Positions 8,547 to 17,597 of a DNA stretch of 64,000 nucleotides are shown here, piece by piece (within the stretch, counting starts at the first letter, position 1; every line of letters begins with the position of its first letter). The stretch comes from Neobacillus cucumis. Lineage in GTDB: Bacteria > Bacillota > Bacilli > Bacillales_B > DSM-18226. The DNA lies in contig NZ_JAMBOH010000011.1 of NCBI RefSeq assembly GCF_023715505.1, positions 143,525-207,524 on the forward strand. Direction: 5' to 3'. The position numbers and the translations under genes were made by a program. The notes beneath the pieces were generated by a model, which saw only the letters and a list, made by a program, of their open reading frames with translations, was not told where the DNA came from and did not search any database.

Positions 8547-9467
8547 TTACGCTGAATGGTTTCCTTGTTTAATAGGACTTTTGAGATATGATCTCAAATT
8601 TGGCAGCGAAATGATGATGGTTCCAAGGATAATCGTTAATGCACCTATTCCGGACACCCAGGAAAGTGCTTCATGATAAAAAACCACCCCTAGCAGCATC
8701 GCAAGAATCGGTGAAACAAACAGCCAGGTCGAAGGGAAAACCGGATTTGTTTTCGATACAAGCCAGTAATAGAGACTATGCCCTAGCATCGAGCCAAACA
8801 CAATTAAATAAAGATAAGAGCCAATCGCTGCCGGACTTACCATAGCACCCCAATGAATATCTTCCGTCACGAAAGACAAGAGCATCAACAGGATTCCGCC
8901 ATGCATCATTTGAACCGCATTCAATGCAATTGGGGATACCTGATCAAACTGATTGATGACTCTTTTTGAATAAATCGTTCCCGATGCATAAAAGACCTCA
9001 CCTACGATAATGAAAAGACAACCCGCCAACACAAACGTATCCATATGAAAAGTAAAGCTTGGTAAAAGGAGAAGAAAAACCCCTACGATTCCCACCAAAC
9101 ATCCAATAAAGGAACTGGAATCAGCCTTCATTTTTAAAATAAAGGTTTGGATGAGCAGGATCATCATCGGCCCTGTGGCCGATAAGACGGCTGCCGTTCC
9201 GGATGGGACGAACTGCTCTGCCCAATATAAAGTCGCAAACGTACCAAATGTTAATCCAATCCCCGAGAGCAGCATCTCTTTACGAAAAAACAAACCAAGA
9301 GCGGCCCTTCTTTTTATCACCATCAACGCAAACAGAACCAAACCGGCTATAAAAAAACGGAGTCCTGCCGATAAAAATGGCGGCACACCTGCATCAATCC
9401 CAATCTTTATTGCCAGAAAAGTCGTACTGAAAATCAAACACATAAATAAATAACCAATAATAACCAA
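8547..9467 (-). CDS. EamA-family (DMT) transporter
   Basis: Drug/metabolite transporter with ten hydrophobic segments and two EamA repeats, about 306 aa from the start I prefer. The open frame extends upstream to 9611 through a REP palindrome, but that stretch (GTFLMLPKHEKRPF) is REP-encoded and not family sequence. A TTG at 9467, preceded by AAAGGGGG at seven bases, gives a natural N-terminus MVIIGYLFMCLIFSTTFLAIKIG. Motifs such as AGLRFFIAGLVL and FVPSGTAAVLSATGPMMILLI are typical. Probably an exporter of a metabolite or amino acid; substrate unknown. It is transcribed in the same direction as the upstream EAL-kinase gene, with the REP between. Confidence 0.82.
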   Translation of the reverse strand: MVIIGYLFMCLIFSTTFLAIKIGIDAGVPPFLSAGLRFFIAGLVLFALMVIKRRAALGLFFRKEMLLSGIGLTFGTFATLYWAEQFVPSGTAAVLSATGPMMILLIQTFILKMKADSSSFIGCLVGIVGVFLLLLPSFTFHMDTFVLAGCLFIIVGEVFYASGTIYSKRVINQFDQVSPIALNAVQMMHGGILLMLLSFVTEDIHWGAMVSPAAIGSYLYLIVFGSMLGHSLYYWLVSKTNPVFPSTWLFVSPILAMLLGVVFYHEALSWVSGIGALTIILGTIIISLPNLRSYLKSPIKQGNHSA

Positions 9468-9545
9468 GACTATTCCCCCTTTTGCTCCATTATAGGGGAT
9501 GCTGAATAGAACAGATGAAGAAGAGCAGACCAGATTGTAAGCAAA

Positions 9546-9589
9546 GGGACGTTTCTCATGCTTCGGAAGCATGAGAAACGTCCCCGTGC
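9546..9589. repeat. REP-family palindrome, copy 3, overlapping the kinase 3' end
   Basis: GGGACGTTTCTCATGCTTC and its inverted partner GAAGCATGAGAAACGTCCCC form a nearly perfect long hairpin. It is closely similar to copy 1 at 1100-1147. Bases 9556-9589 are also the last coding bases and stop of the EAL-kinase gene. Confidence 0.85.
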
Positions 9590-11835
9590 ATCTTGGGAAA
9601 CCTAACCTCAACGGTTGTTCCTTTATTTTCTATGCTTTTTATGGTAATGGTCCCATTAAGCTGTCTGATGATTCTAAAGCATAACATTAAACCAAGACCG
9701 GTCCCTTTTTCTTTATTGCTAAAGAACGGCTCTCCCAGTCTTTTCAGACGGTCTTCACTTATTCCTATGCCATTATCGGTAATACTAATAAGGACATACT
9801 TATTTTCTAAACTTCCAACAATTTGAATACTACCCTCGTTTACCATAGCTTCCATACTGTTTCTAATGATGTTAATGAAAACCTGTTTGACTTGATTCAC
9901 ATCACACATAATGGGTGGGAGCGGATGGTTATTTTCATGATAGATTTGAACATTTTTCAGATTGGCCTCTGGACGAAGCAAGGTCACAACATCTTGAAGG
10001 ATGGATCTTAAGTCAGACTTTTTCATTTTGAATGGTTGTGGTTTAGCCAGGTTTAAAAATTCTTGAAGAATATCCTCAATCCGTTGAAATTCATCAAAAA
10101 TAACGTTAAAATATTCCGGCTTATAGATCCCTTGCTGGAAGAGCTGGATAAATCCTTTTATGGATGTCATCGGATTTCGAATTTCATGCGCAACACCAGC
10201 AGCTAGTTCTCCTACTATGGCTAATTTCTCTGATTGTGCTAATTGCTCTTCTGTTCTTTTTTTATCTGTAATATCGCGTCCGACGATAATAAAATGGTTT
10301 ATTTCACCATGACTGCCGAACACAGGTGTACAGATCCCCTCAATTAAGACCCAGTTTCCATTAGCATGCAAAAAACGCGCTTCCATTCGAGAGGAAGGAT
10401 TCTTATTTAGGATTTGTTGATACCGTCTCATGACTTCATCCCTGTCTTCGGGGTGAATTAACCGGAATGAGCTCCCTCCCTCGTAGGATTTTGTTGGGGT
10501 CCCAAGTACCCTGCCAAGTGAAGGAGATGCATATAAAATCTTCCCACGGCTATCCAGCAACATAAGGATATCACTCATATTCTCTGTTATAAGGCGATAC
10601 CTGGACTCACTTTCTCGCAAAGAGATCTCTGTCTGTTTTCGCGCGGTTATATCCACACACGAACCAATCACCTCGACGATCTCTCCGCCTTTTTTAATAG
10701 GGCGTAAACTAGCTAGATAAAGAATTCCATTTATCTCGTCCTCATAATGAACATGTTCTTCCCCATCCCATGCCCTCTGGTAGTAGGCTGTTTTATTCAA
10801 GGCATTTTCCAAGGGGAGAAATTCATCTAATCTTTTACCCACTACTTGTGCAGGGATCAACCCCATTCTATACAGTAATTCCCCATCACAGAGGGTGTGA
10901 ACAAATTTGCCGCCTATTTTTTTATACTTAAAAATCATTCCTTGTTGCATCCGAACAGTATCTTCTAACTCTTTTTTCGCTTGATTTAGCAGCTCCTCAT
11001 ACCAGATACGATTCCTTGTACCCTCGGGGATTCCGTATTGATTTACAACTTGTTGAACCTCAAAAAGTTTTTCTTTTAACTCAGTCGCCGGCATAGGTTT
11101 ACTAAAGAAATATCCTTGCCCCTGATCACACAAATGCTGTTGGAGAAATATGAGCTGTTCCTTAGTTTCGATTCCTTCCGCCACAACCTTTAAGTTTAAA
11201 TTGTGAGCAATGGAGATAATCGTTTTCACAATCGCCTCATCATTCGGATTGTGATGAAGTTCTTTTACAAAAGACTGGTCAATTTTTAATGTATCAATCG
11301 GGAATTCCTTTAAATAATTTAAGGAACTATATCCTGTCCCGAAATCATCAATACTGATAGAAATTCCAAGCTGCTTCAGTTGTTGTAAGGATGAAATGGT
11401 ATGCTCCATATCAGACTTTAAACTCTCGGTTAATTCCAACTCTAGATAGTGCGGGTCAAGTCCTGTTTTTTGGAGAACTTCTTCAATCGTCTTAACTATA
11501 TTTGAGTTACTAAACTGTTTTGGTGATAGATTCACAGAGACCACTGTGAAAAAATCTTCATGCTGCCAATTTACCGTTTGCCTGCAAGCAGCTAGTAAAA
11601 CCCATTCCCCAATCGGGATGATCAAACCTGTTTCTTCGGCAATCCCGATAAAACTTTCTGGTGAAACCATTCCCCATCTAGGGTGATTCCATCTAATTAA
11701 CGCCTCTACTCCAACTAGTTCACCTGTTCTCAAATCCAGCTTCGGCTGATAGTGAAGGAAAAACTGGTTCTGTTCAATCGCTTTTTGCAGCTCGATTTCA
11801 ATTTCTTTATCTATTAAAAAATTTGATTCATTCAC
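9556..11835 (-). CDS. EAL-PAS-PAS-histidine kinase fusion protein
   Basis: A 759-aa cytoplasmic protein with no TM segments. Order: EAL domain (about 15-260), PAS (about 300-395), PAS (about 410-525), HisKA with H550 in GVAHEIRNPMTSIKG, then HATPase_c (NIIRNSMEAM, ITDNGIGI, GTGLGL). The EAL domain keeps the residues of an active c-di-GMP phosphodiesterase: E44 of EAL, N102 of NLSP, ELTES, DDFGTGYSSL (163 on), K184 and E220. The kinase half resembles the sporulation kinases KinA-E, and there is no partner response regulator next to it, so it is an orphan kinase. The last 11 residues (MHGDVSHASEA) are encoded by a REP element. Linking c-di-GMP turnover to a phosphorelay is inference. Confidence 0.88.
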   Translation of the reverse strand: MNESNFLIDKEIEIELQKAIEQNQFFLHYQPKLDLRTGELVGVEALIRWNHPRWGMVSPESFIGIAEETGLIIPIGEWVLLAACRQTVNWQHEDFFTVVSVNLSPKQFSNSNIVKTIEEVLQKTGLDPHYLELELTESLKSDMEHTISSLQQLKQLGISISIDDFGTGYSSLNYLKEFPIDTLKIDQSFVKELHHNPNDEAIVKTIISIAHNLNLKVVAEGIETKEQLIFLQQHLCDQGQGYFFSKPMPATELKEKLFEVQQVVNQYGIPEGTRNRIWYEELLNQAKKELEDTVRMQQGMIFKYKKIGGKFVHTLCDGELLYRMGLIPAQVVGKRLDEFLPLENALNKTAYYQRAWDGEEHVHYEDEINGILYLASLRPIKKGGEIVEVIGSCVDITARKQTEISLRESESRYRLITENMSDILMLLDSRGKILYASPSLGRVLGTPTKSYEGGSSFRLIHPEDRDEVMRRYQQILNKNPSSRMEARFLHANGNWVLIEGICTPVFGSHGEINHFIIVGRDITDKKRTEEQLAQSEKLAIVGELAAGVAHEIRNPMTSIKGFIQLFQQGIYKPEYFNVIFDEFQRIEDILQEFLNLAKPQPFKMKKSDLRSILQDVVTLLRPEANLKNVQIYHENNHPLPPIMCDVNQVKQVFINIIRNSMEAMVNEGSIQIVGSLENKYVLISITDNGIGISEDRLKRLGEPFFSNKEKGTGLGLMLCFRIIRQLNGTITIKSIENKGTTVEVRFPKMHGDVSHASEA

Positions 11836-12064
11836 AATTTATACCTCATTGGATGTTGATAAAATCAAAAAACATATTGTAAGTTTATCACATTTTTAAA
11901 ATTAAATGGCTTCATAATTCCCCCATTTGAACAGTACTAAAGTAGGAATTTACTAAGTCCTTAATAAAAGATTAATAGATAAAAGCATCTTAATTTTCGC
12001 TATAAGCAGCGAGCCCAGATACAATAGAAACATGCTAAAAATCATGCGGAATGGAGGGAAGAAA

Positions 12065-13456
12065 ATGAGGAAAGCTGATTACCTTTTTAATCAAATCTAT
12101 GATTATGTAGTAAACCGCATCGAACTGGGTGAATGGAGAGAAGATGAAAAGCTCCCCTCGATCAGAAAACTAGCAGTGGACTTCGATGTTCACCGCTTAA
12201 CCGTATTAAAAGCTTACCAGCTTCTAAAAAAGGAAAATAGAATCTATTCAAAAGATAAATCCGGCTATTATGTGCAATCCGGTGAAAAGGAAAATCTCAG
12301 AAACCCAATCGTCTCTGCCTATGTGCAAAAAAATCATTTATCAGAAATTCATAAAGTACCAGTTTCCTATCAATTTTCACAGGCATTAATTGACCCCAAT
12401 TTGTTGCCGAATCGCTATATCTCTGATTATGTAAAAAAGGTGTTTGACCTCTACCCAAAGGTACTGTCCACCTACTCGACCGTTCAAGGTGACGAAGAGC
12501 TGCGTCAATCGCTTTCCGACTATTTCAATCAACACTATAAAACAATGACAAATCTTGATCAGCTATTGATTACGGCTGGTTCTCAGCAAGCCATTCATCT
12601 GATTGCTCAAGCGTTTGTGAAAGCAAGAGACACCATTCTTTTGGAACGGCCGAGCTACAGTTCAGCCATAGACGTATTTAGAGCCCAAGGAGCCAATATT
12701 GTCACGGTCGATATTCATCCCTACGGGTACGATTTAGAACAGATTGAAATCATCATGAAGAAACACAAACCACGTCTGTTCTATTTGAATCCAACCTTCC
12801 ATAATCCAACCGGATACACGGTACCAACAGAACAACGGAAGCAATTAGTCCAGTTAGCTGAGCAATACCGCTGTCTCTTAATCGAGGACGACGCCTACTA
12901 TGACATCTATTTTGACCAAGAGCCGCCGCCGCCCATGTACACATACGATACCTCTGGTATGGTGATCTATATTAAAAGTTTTTGCAAATACATCTCACCT
13001 GGGTTAAGGGTTGCCTTTTTGATGAACAGTCAACCTTCTATAATGAGATCACTGCTTTCTGTAAAATCGTTAGTGGATAACGGTTCGCCGCTGCTCAATC
13101 AAAAGATTTTCCTGCATTACTATTCGTCGTCAAGACTGCAGCAGCATGTTGAAAAACTACGAATTGCCTTACAAATACGGAAAGAAATCATGGAAGAGGA
13201 GTTGTCAGCGACGGATTGGCAATGGACCAGCCCAAATGGCGGCTTGAATTTATGGGTAAGGCTGCCAAACCAGCTTTCAACAGATGACTTACTAGCCAAG
13301 AGCTTAGAGCACTCGATATCCTTTGTTCCCGGGCAAATTTGTGATCCTTTAAAGGAACCATCTTCGTGGCTAAGGTTAAGCTATTCATTTGCCAACGAAG
13401 AACAAATTTCGGTGGGAACTAGGAAGTTTATTGATTTGGTCCACTCTTCCCTGTGA
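12065..13456 (+). CDS. MocR/PdxR-type GntR regulator with aminotransferase-fold domain
   Basis: Transcription factor of about 463 aa. It has an N-terminal GntR winged helix (LPSIRKLAVDFDVHRLTVLKAYQLL, about 30-55) joined to a fold-type I PLP aminotransferase domain. Visible features are GSQQAIHL, NPTFHNPTGYTVP and a PLP-lysine region YIKSFCKYISPGLRVAF (lysine in SFCK). I chose ATG 12065 because GGAGGG lies at 12053-12058; the upstream in-frame ATG/TTG candidates lack a ribosome site. It is monocistronic with its own terminator. MocR proteins usually control a PLP- or amino-acid-related gene nearby, but none is obvious here apart from the convergent pcp. Confidence 0.9.
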   Translation: MRKADYLFNQIYDYVVNRIELGEWREDEKLPSIRKLAVDFDVHRLTVLKAYQLLKKENRIYSKDKSGYYVQSGEKENLRNPIVSAYVQKNHLSEIHKVPVSYQFSQALIDPNLLPNRYISDYVKKVFDLYPKVLSTYSTVQGDEELRQSLSDYFNQHYKTMTNLDQLLITAGSQQAIHLIAQAFVKARDTILLERPSYSSAIDVFRAQGANIVTVDIHPYGYDLEQIEIIMKKHKPRLFYLNPTFHNPTGYTVPTEQRKQLVQLAEQYRCLLIEDDAYYDIYFDQEPPPPMYTYDTSGMVIYIKSFCKYISPGLRVAFLMNSQPSIMRSLLSVKSLVDNGSPLLNQKIFLHYYSSSRLQQHVEKLRIALQIRKEIMEEELSATDWQWTSPNGGLNLWVRLPNQLSTDDLLAKSLEHSISFVPGQICDPLKEPSSWLRLSYSFANEEQISVGTRKFIDLVHSSL

Positions 13457-13458
13457 CT

Positions 13459-13495
13459 AAAAAACCTCTTTCAGCATCGGAAAGAGGTTTTTTTA
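13459..13495. terminator. Bidirectional terminator between mocR-type gene and pcp
   Basis: AAAAAACCTCTTTC and GAAAGAGGTTTTTTT form a long stem around a seven-base loop between the two convergent stops. Confidence 0.88.
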
Positions 13496-13503
13496 ATAAA
13501 AAT

Positions 13504-14127
13504 TCAACATCCGCCAACATTTAATATAGCAGCCTCAATGGATAGTTCCAGTCCCTTAACAATGAATTCAAGGCTCATGCTTGGCTGTCCGGGGTTGCGT
13601 ACAATCTGTTCCGGAAGGAAAGGAATATGGATAAAACCGCCTCGAATCTCCTTGCCGCTGGTATCAAGATAATGCATCAGCCCATAGAAAATATGGTTGC
13701 AGACAAATGTGCCCGCAGTATTCGAAACGGAAGCTGGGATTCCATTGTCATTCATGATTTTCACCATTGCCTTGACCGGCAGTTTGGAGAAGTATGCGGC
13801 TGGCCCGCCTGGAACAATTTCTTCATCGATTGGCTGATTATTCTCATTATCTGTGATTCTGGCATCGTCGACATTGATGGCTACCCGTTCAGGGGTGATC
13901 GTGGAACGCCCCCCTGCCTGTCCAACGCAGATGACCATGTCAGGATTCATTTCGTCTATCGACTCTTTCAGACTAAAAATCGCCTTTTTGAAAACGGTTG
14001 GTATTTCCCTTGTGACCACTTCGTATCCTGCAATTTCTTTTCCGTTTAGCCGCTTCACTGCTTCGAGCGCCGGATTGACGGGCTCCCCTCCAAACGGCTC
14101 AAAACCGGTAACAAGTATCTTTTTCAT
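13504..14127 (-). CDS. pcp: Pyrrolidone-carboxylate peptidase (pyroglutamyl peptidase I)
   Basis: Cytoplasmic cysteine peptidase (family C15) that removes N-terminal pyroglutamate from peptides, 207 aa. The N-terminal signature [15 protein letters not shown] is present. The catalytic triad is visible as E80 ([15 protein letters not shown]), C143 ([14 protein letters not shown]) and H167 ([12 protein letters not shown]). GAAAGGGA precedes the ATG. Upstream lies a remnant of a DUF979 permease, the usual pcp operon partner. The free 5-oxoproline it releases is the substrate of the PxpABC system encoded 2-7 kb away, so the neighbourhood forms a pyroglutamate-use module. Confidence 0.95.
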   Translation of the reverse strand: MKKILVTGFEPFGGEPVNPALEAVKRLNGKEIAGYEVVTREIPTVFKKAIFSLKESIDEMNPDMVICVGQAGGRSTITPERVAINVDDARITDNENNQPIDEEIVPGGPAAYFSKLPVKAMVKIMNDNGIPASVSNTAGTFVCNHIFYGLMHYLDTSGKEIRGGFIHIPFLPEQIVRNPGQPSMSLEFIVKGLELSIEAAILNVGGC

Positions 14128-14151
14128 AACAATTTCCCTTTCTACTAGGTA

Positions 14152-14628
14152 TTAGAAATGATAGACCAAGAAATACATCAATAAGATGTTGATCAGCAAG
14201 AGTGGGATGGCAATCGGCAGCTGTGCCTTGATGACGGCGTTTTTATCCTTAAGATCCAACAGCATGGCCGGCACAATATTGAAATTTGCTGCCATCGGTG
14301 TCATCAACGTTCCACAATAACCTGCAAACATGCCAATTGCCGCCATGATGGCTGGATTTCCTCCATGCATGTGCACAATCAACGGCAGACCTATTCCGCC
14401 TGTAATGACGGCAAAAGCAGCAAAAGCATTGCCCATAATGACTGTAAACAGGGCCATACCAATACAATAAGCAGCAACTGCGACAAATGGAATATTGGTT
14501 GGAAGGACATCACTTACCATTTTTGAGACGACCTCGCCAACGCCGGCCTTAGCAAAAATGGAGCCAAGTGCTGCTAGCATTTGCGGTAAAATGATGGCCC
14601 AGCCAACGTTTTTGTTTTTCCGGACAGA
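14152..14628 (-). pseudogene. 5'-truncated DUF979 membrane protein
   Basis: The reading frame matches the C-terminal half of DUF979 integral membrane proteins, which normally run about 300 aa and sit with DUF969 upstream of pcp. Family sequence begins around NVGWAIILPQ (about 14605) and runs to the stop at 14152, but the frame is closed by an in-frame TAA at 14629-14631. No DUF979 N-terminus or DUF969 gene remains. The internal ATG at 14580 lacks a convincing ribosome site. I read it as a deletion remnant. A shortened transporter cannot be excluded but would lack half its helices. Confidence 0.78.
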
Positions 14629-14634
14629 TTAACT

Positions 14635-14847
14635 TTACCCTTTGTTCAAATGATTGATAACCAACGCCCATACGTTCTCTGAGGCTTCTATTTCGTATTC
14701 ATGGATAACTGAATGGTAAATATCTAAACCTTCTTTCAAGCCCTCTTCTGTGGCGAAAACTCGCTTGGTAGCATGGTTGAATTCATTGATTATCTCTATT
14801 ACAAATTCACCGTTTTCTTTGTAAATTTTTATTGTTTTATCAACCAA
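14635..14847 (-). CDS. Hypothetical protein, 70 aa
   Basis: Small soluble acidic protein with no recognised domain (MVDKTIKIYKENGEFVIEII...). It alternates short beta strands and a C-terminal helix. The stop lies three bases from the stop that closes the DUF979 remnant. The only in-frame start is TTG at 14847, 28 bases from the nearest GGAGGG, which is too far. An ATT at 14874 abuts that GGAGGG. The true start, and whether the 5' end is intact, is uncertain. Coding is supported by length and sensible amino acid composition only. Confidence 0.5.
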   Translation of the reverse strand: MVDKTIKIYKENGEFVIEIINEFNHATKRVFATEEGLKEGLDIYHSVIHEYEIEASENVWALVINHLNKG

Positions 14848-14949
14848 ATGAATATTATCGAATCTACCTACAATCCCTCCTCAAAATTTGATATTATAGT
14901 AGGAAAAGCAGAGTAATGGAATAGCTTTATTTTTAGAGGGAGTAACACT

Positions 14950-15708
14950 ATGAATCATAAAAATAAAACGGTTGTCCGTTCGATGGATATTTTAAATTTA
15001 TTTAAAGACCATGCGGCATTAACCTTTCAAGAAATGATTGATCTGTCAGGGATTCCGAAAACTACCGTTTATCGAATGTTAATGTCTTTAGAAGAAATGG
15101 AGTTTTTAGAAAAGGGGCCGGATAACAAATATCGCTTAGGGTTGCTCTTTCTTAAGTTCGGTCATCTTGTTTCATCCAGACTGGATATCCGAAAAATTGC
15201 CTATCCGATTATGCAAGATCTGCATGATGATGTAGGGGAAGCGATCAACCTCATCGTCAAGCAAGGAGACGAGGCAATCTATATTGAAAAAATTGATACA
15301 AACCAAAAGGTTCGATTATATACCGCTATCGGCAGAAGAAGCCCCTTGTATGCGGGTGCTTGTGCCCGTGCAATTTTATCTTTTTTACCCCAGCAAGAAA
15401 TTCACACATATTTGGATTCAGCTGAGTTGAAATCTTTTGCAAAGGGAACAATTACGGATAAGGATGAGCTGTTTAGCGCCATTCGCCAAGCGCAAGAAAA
15501 TGGGTATACGATTAGTTATTCGGAATTAGAAGATCACACAGCAGCCATTGCGGCACCTATTTTTGACCATAAAGGTGAAGTCATTGCCGGCATGAGTATT
15601 GCGGGGATTGAAGCTAATTATCAAAACGAAAACATCTCTAATTTTGCCGAAAAATTAAAAGCAGCGACAGAAGAAATTTCCAAGCGGTTAGGGTATAGTC
15701 AGACGTAA
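14950..15708 (+). CDS. kipR: IclR-family transcriptional regulator (KipR-like)
   Basis: A 252-aa regulator with an N-terminal winged helix (LTFQEMIDLSGIPKTTVYRMLMSLEEMEFLE, about 20-50) and a C-terminal IclR effector domain (AIGRRSPLYAGACARAILSFL; GMSIAGIEANY). AGAGGGAG precedes the ATG. It is convergent with accC and next to the pxp/kip genes. In B. subtilis the IclR-type KipR is encoded in and controls the kip operon, so this is the probable regulator of pxpA-ycsG-ycsI and accC-accB-pxpC-pxpB. The symbol is given by family and synteny. Confidence 0.87.
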   Translation: MNHKNKTVVRSMDILNLFKDHAALTFQEMIDLSGIPKTTVYRMLMSLEEMEFLEKGPDNKYRLGLLFLKFGHLVSSRLDIRKIAYPIMQDLHDDVGEAINLIVKQGDEAIYIEKIDTNQKVRLYTAIGRRSPLYAGACARAILSFLPQQEIHTYLDSAELKSFAKGTITDKDELFSAIRQAQENGYTISYSELEDHTAAIAAPIFDHKGEVIAGMSIAGIEANYQNENISNFAEKLKAATEEISKRLGYSQT

Positions 15709-15757
15709 AAAACATCCTCTATATACCTGGGTTTCAGGAGAATAGAGGATGTTTTTT
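15708..15757. terminator. Bidirectional terminator kipR / accC
   Basis: AACATCCTCTAT pairs with ATAGAGGATGTT, with A and T tracts on the flanks, between convergent stops. Confidence 0.85.
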
Positions 15758-15775
15758 AGTAGTTTTGTATCCAGT

Positions 15776-17131
15776 TTACCTTTCCTTGATCTCTAATGTA
15801 TGGGTCTCAAGGAAATTCGTATTAAATTCGCAGCTGGTAAAAACCTTATTTATTAGCAGCGCTTGATGGAATGGAATCGTTGTGGCCACGCCTTTTACCG
15901 TAAACTCATCTAAAGCACGAAGCATTTTCTTAATCGCTTCGTTTCTTGTCCGGCCATGGACAATTAATTTTGCGACCATCGAATCATAAAACGGCGGGAT
16001 TTGATAGCCGGCATAGATAGCAGAATCAACCCGGACCCCAAAACCGCCCGGTAAGCGATATTCTTCAATTTTACCTGGGGAAGGCATGAAGTTTTTAGCG
16101 GGATTTTCAGCATTAATTCTGCATTCAATTGCCCAGCCGTTCATGGTTACATCCTCTTGCTTCATCTTCACCGGTTCACCTGATGCAATTCGAATCTGTT
16201 CTTGAATCAAATCGACACCTGTGACCATCTCTGTGACCGGATGTTCTACCTGAATCCGGGTATTCATTTCCATAAAATAGAAGCGATCTTCCTTATAATC
16301 ATAAATAAATTCAACCGTTCCCGCCCCGACATAATCAACCGCTTTTGCTGCTTTAACAGCCGCCTCTCCCATCATTTCCCGGGTTTTCGCTAAAAGAGCC
16401 GGCGACGGGGTTTCTTCTACCAGTTTTTGCATGCGCCGCTGAATCGTACAATCCCGTTCACCTAAATGGATGACATTTCCGTAGGTATCTGCGAGGACCT
16501 GAATTTCAATATGACGAAAATCTTCAATAAATTTCTCTAGATACACTTCCGGATTCCCAAATGCGGTTTTCGCTTCCTGCTGGGTCATTTCAATTCCTTT
16601 TATTAATTCCTCTTCTTTATATGCGACACGGATTCCTTTTCCGCCCCCGCCCGCAGTTGCTTTTATAATAACCGGAAAGCCTATTTTTCTAGCAATCTCT
16701 AAACCTTCCGCGGTATCTTTTATCGTCCCATTTGAACCAGGTACAATCGGGACACCTGCTTTTTTCATTGTGTCTCTCGCGACATCTTTGATGCCCATTT
16801 TTCGAATCGATTCTGGAGAGGGTCCGATAAATTCAATGTCGCACTTACGGCAAAACTCGGCGAAATCCGCATTTTCCGCAAGGAATCCGTATCCGGGATG
16901 GATTCCATCCACCTTTGTTAAGGTGGCGATACCGAGAATTTGCTCCATATTTAGGTAACTTTCTTTTGAAGGGGCCCTGCCAATACAATACGCTTCATCT
17001 GCAAGCTTCACATGGAGTGCTTCACGATCCGCTTCTGAAAAAACAGCAACGGTTTGGATGTCCATTTCTTTGCAAGCACGAATAATCCGGACCGCGATTT
17101 CCCCGCGATTGGCAATGAGGACTTTTTTCAA
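15776..17131 (-). CDS. accC: Biotin carboxylase subunit (AccC paralogue) of the pxp operon
   Basis: ATP-grasp biotin carboxylase that carboxylates biotin on BCCP, about 451 aa. It starts with the canonical [20 protein letters not shown] when TTG 17131 is used; GGTGAG lies seven bases upstream, and the stop of accB is four bases away. Motifs: [10 protein letters not shown] glycine loop, [20 protein letters not shown], and the ATP/Mg site [17 protein letters not shown]. It is the last gene of accB-accC downstream of pxpC. Bacilli carry a housekeeping accBC elsewhere, so this copy is probably dedicated to the KipI/KipA-type carboxyltransferase encoded beside it. Confidence 0.92.
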   Translation of the reverse strand: MKKVLIANRGEIAVRIIRACKEMDIQTVAVFSEADREALHVKLADEAYCIGRAPSKESYLNMEQILGIATLTKVDGIHPGYGFLAENADFAEFCRKCDIEFIGPSPESIRKMGIKDVARDTMKKAGVPIVPGSNGTIKDTAEGLEIARKIGFPVIIKATAGGGGKGIRVAYKEEELIKGIEMTQQEAKTAFGNPEVYLEKFIEDFRHIEIQVLADTYGNVIHLGERDCTIQRRMQKLVEETPSPALLAKTREMMGEAAVKAAKAVDYVGAGTVEFIYDYKEDRFYFMEMNTRIQVEHPVTEMVTGVDLIQEQIRIASGEPVKMKQEDVTMNGWAIECRINAENPAKNFMPSPGKIEEYRLPGGFGVRVDSAIYAGYQIPPFYDSMVAKLIVHGRTRNEAIKKMLRALDEFTVKGVATTIPFHQALLINKVFTSCEFNTNFLETHTLEIKER

Positions 17132-17135
17132 CAAA

Positions 17136-17585
17136 TCACTCACCAACCTTCACTAAAAACAACGGCTGTCCAAATTCAATGATTTGTCCATCTTCTACTA
17201 AAATTTCGGTGATTTCCCCCTCTACATCTGAAACCACTTCATTAAATAATTTCATAGCCTCCAACACACAAACCGTTTGATTTTTTTCAATCACCGATCC
17301 CACTTGGACAAAAGGTTCTGCCTCCGGATTGGAACAGGAATAAAATGCGCCGATCATTGGAGATTTGATTTGGTAAAAACCATCCTCTTTTTTTGCAGCA
17401 GGTTTTTCTGTTTCCTTGGTCCCGAATTCTGCGGTTTGTGAAAGCTGTTCTTTAAAATCAATCTTCACATTTGCAGCATCGTGCTTTTGAAAGTATAATT
17501 TGATATCCTGATTTTCTACCTTTAAAACATCTAAAGAAGAGTGATCGAGTATTTCGATTAGTTCCTTCAGTTCATTCCATTTCAT
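17136..17585 (-). CDS. accB: Biotin carboxyl carrier protein (AccB paralogue)
   Basis: A 149-aa BCCP. The biotin lysine is K112 in the classic [11 protein letters not shown] motif, within a C-terminal biotinyl domain ([24 protein letters not shown] to [12 protein letters not shown]). A Lys/Ala/Pro/Glu-rich linker (about 50-68) follows an N-terminal region typical of acetyl-CoA carboxylase BCCPs. ATG 17585 has AGAGGAA upstream. It lies between pxpC and accC with gaps of 12 and four bases, so the four genes are one transcript. Confidence 0.93.
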   Translation of the reverse strand: MKWNELKELIEILDHSSLDVLKVENQDIKLYFQKHDAANVKIDFKEQLSQTAEFGTKETEKPAAKKEDGFYQIKSPMIGAFYSCSNPEAEPFVQVGSVIEKNQTVCVLEAMKLFNEVVSDVEGEITEILVEDGQIIEFGQPLFLVKVGE

Positions 17586-17597
17586 GATTTTTTCCTC

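Noticed and set aside
8547..9611. Longer EamA protein starting at 9611
   Set aside because: The extra N-terminus is encoded by REP copy 3 and lacks a ribosome site; TTG 9467 has a strong one and gives a normal TM1.
12753..13388. Minus-strand ORFs inside the MocR-type gene
   Set aside because: They are antisense shadows of a clearly coding gene, with no start signals.
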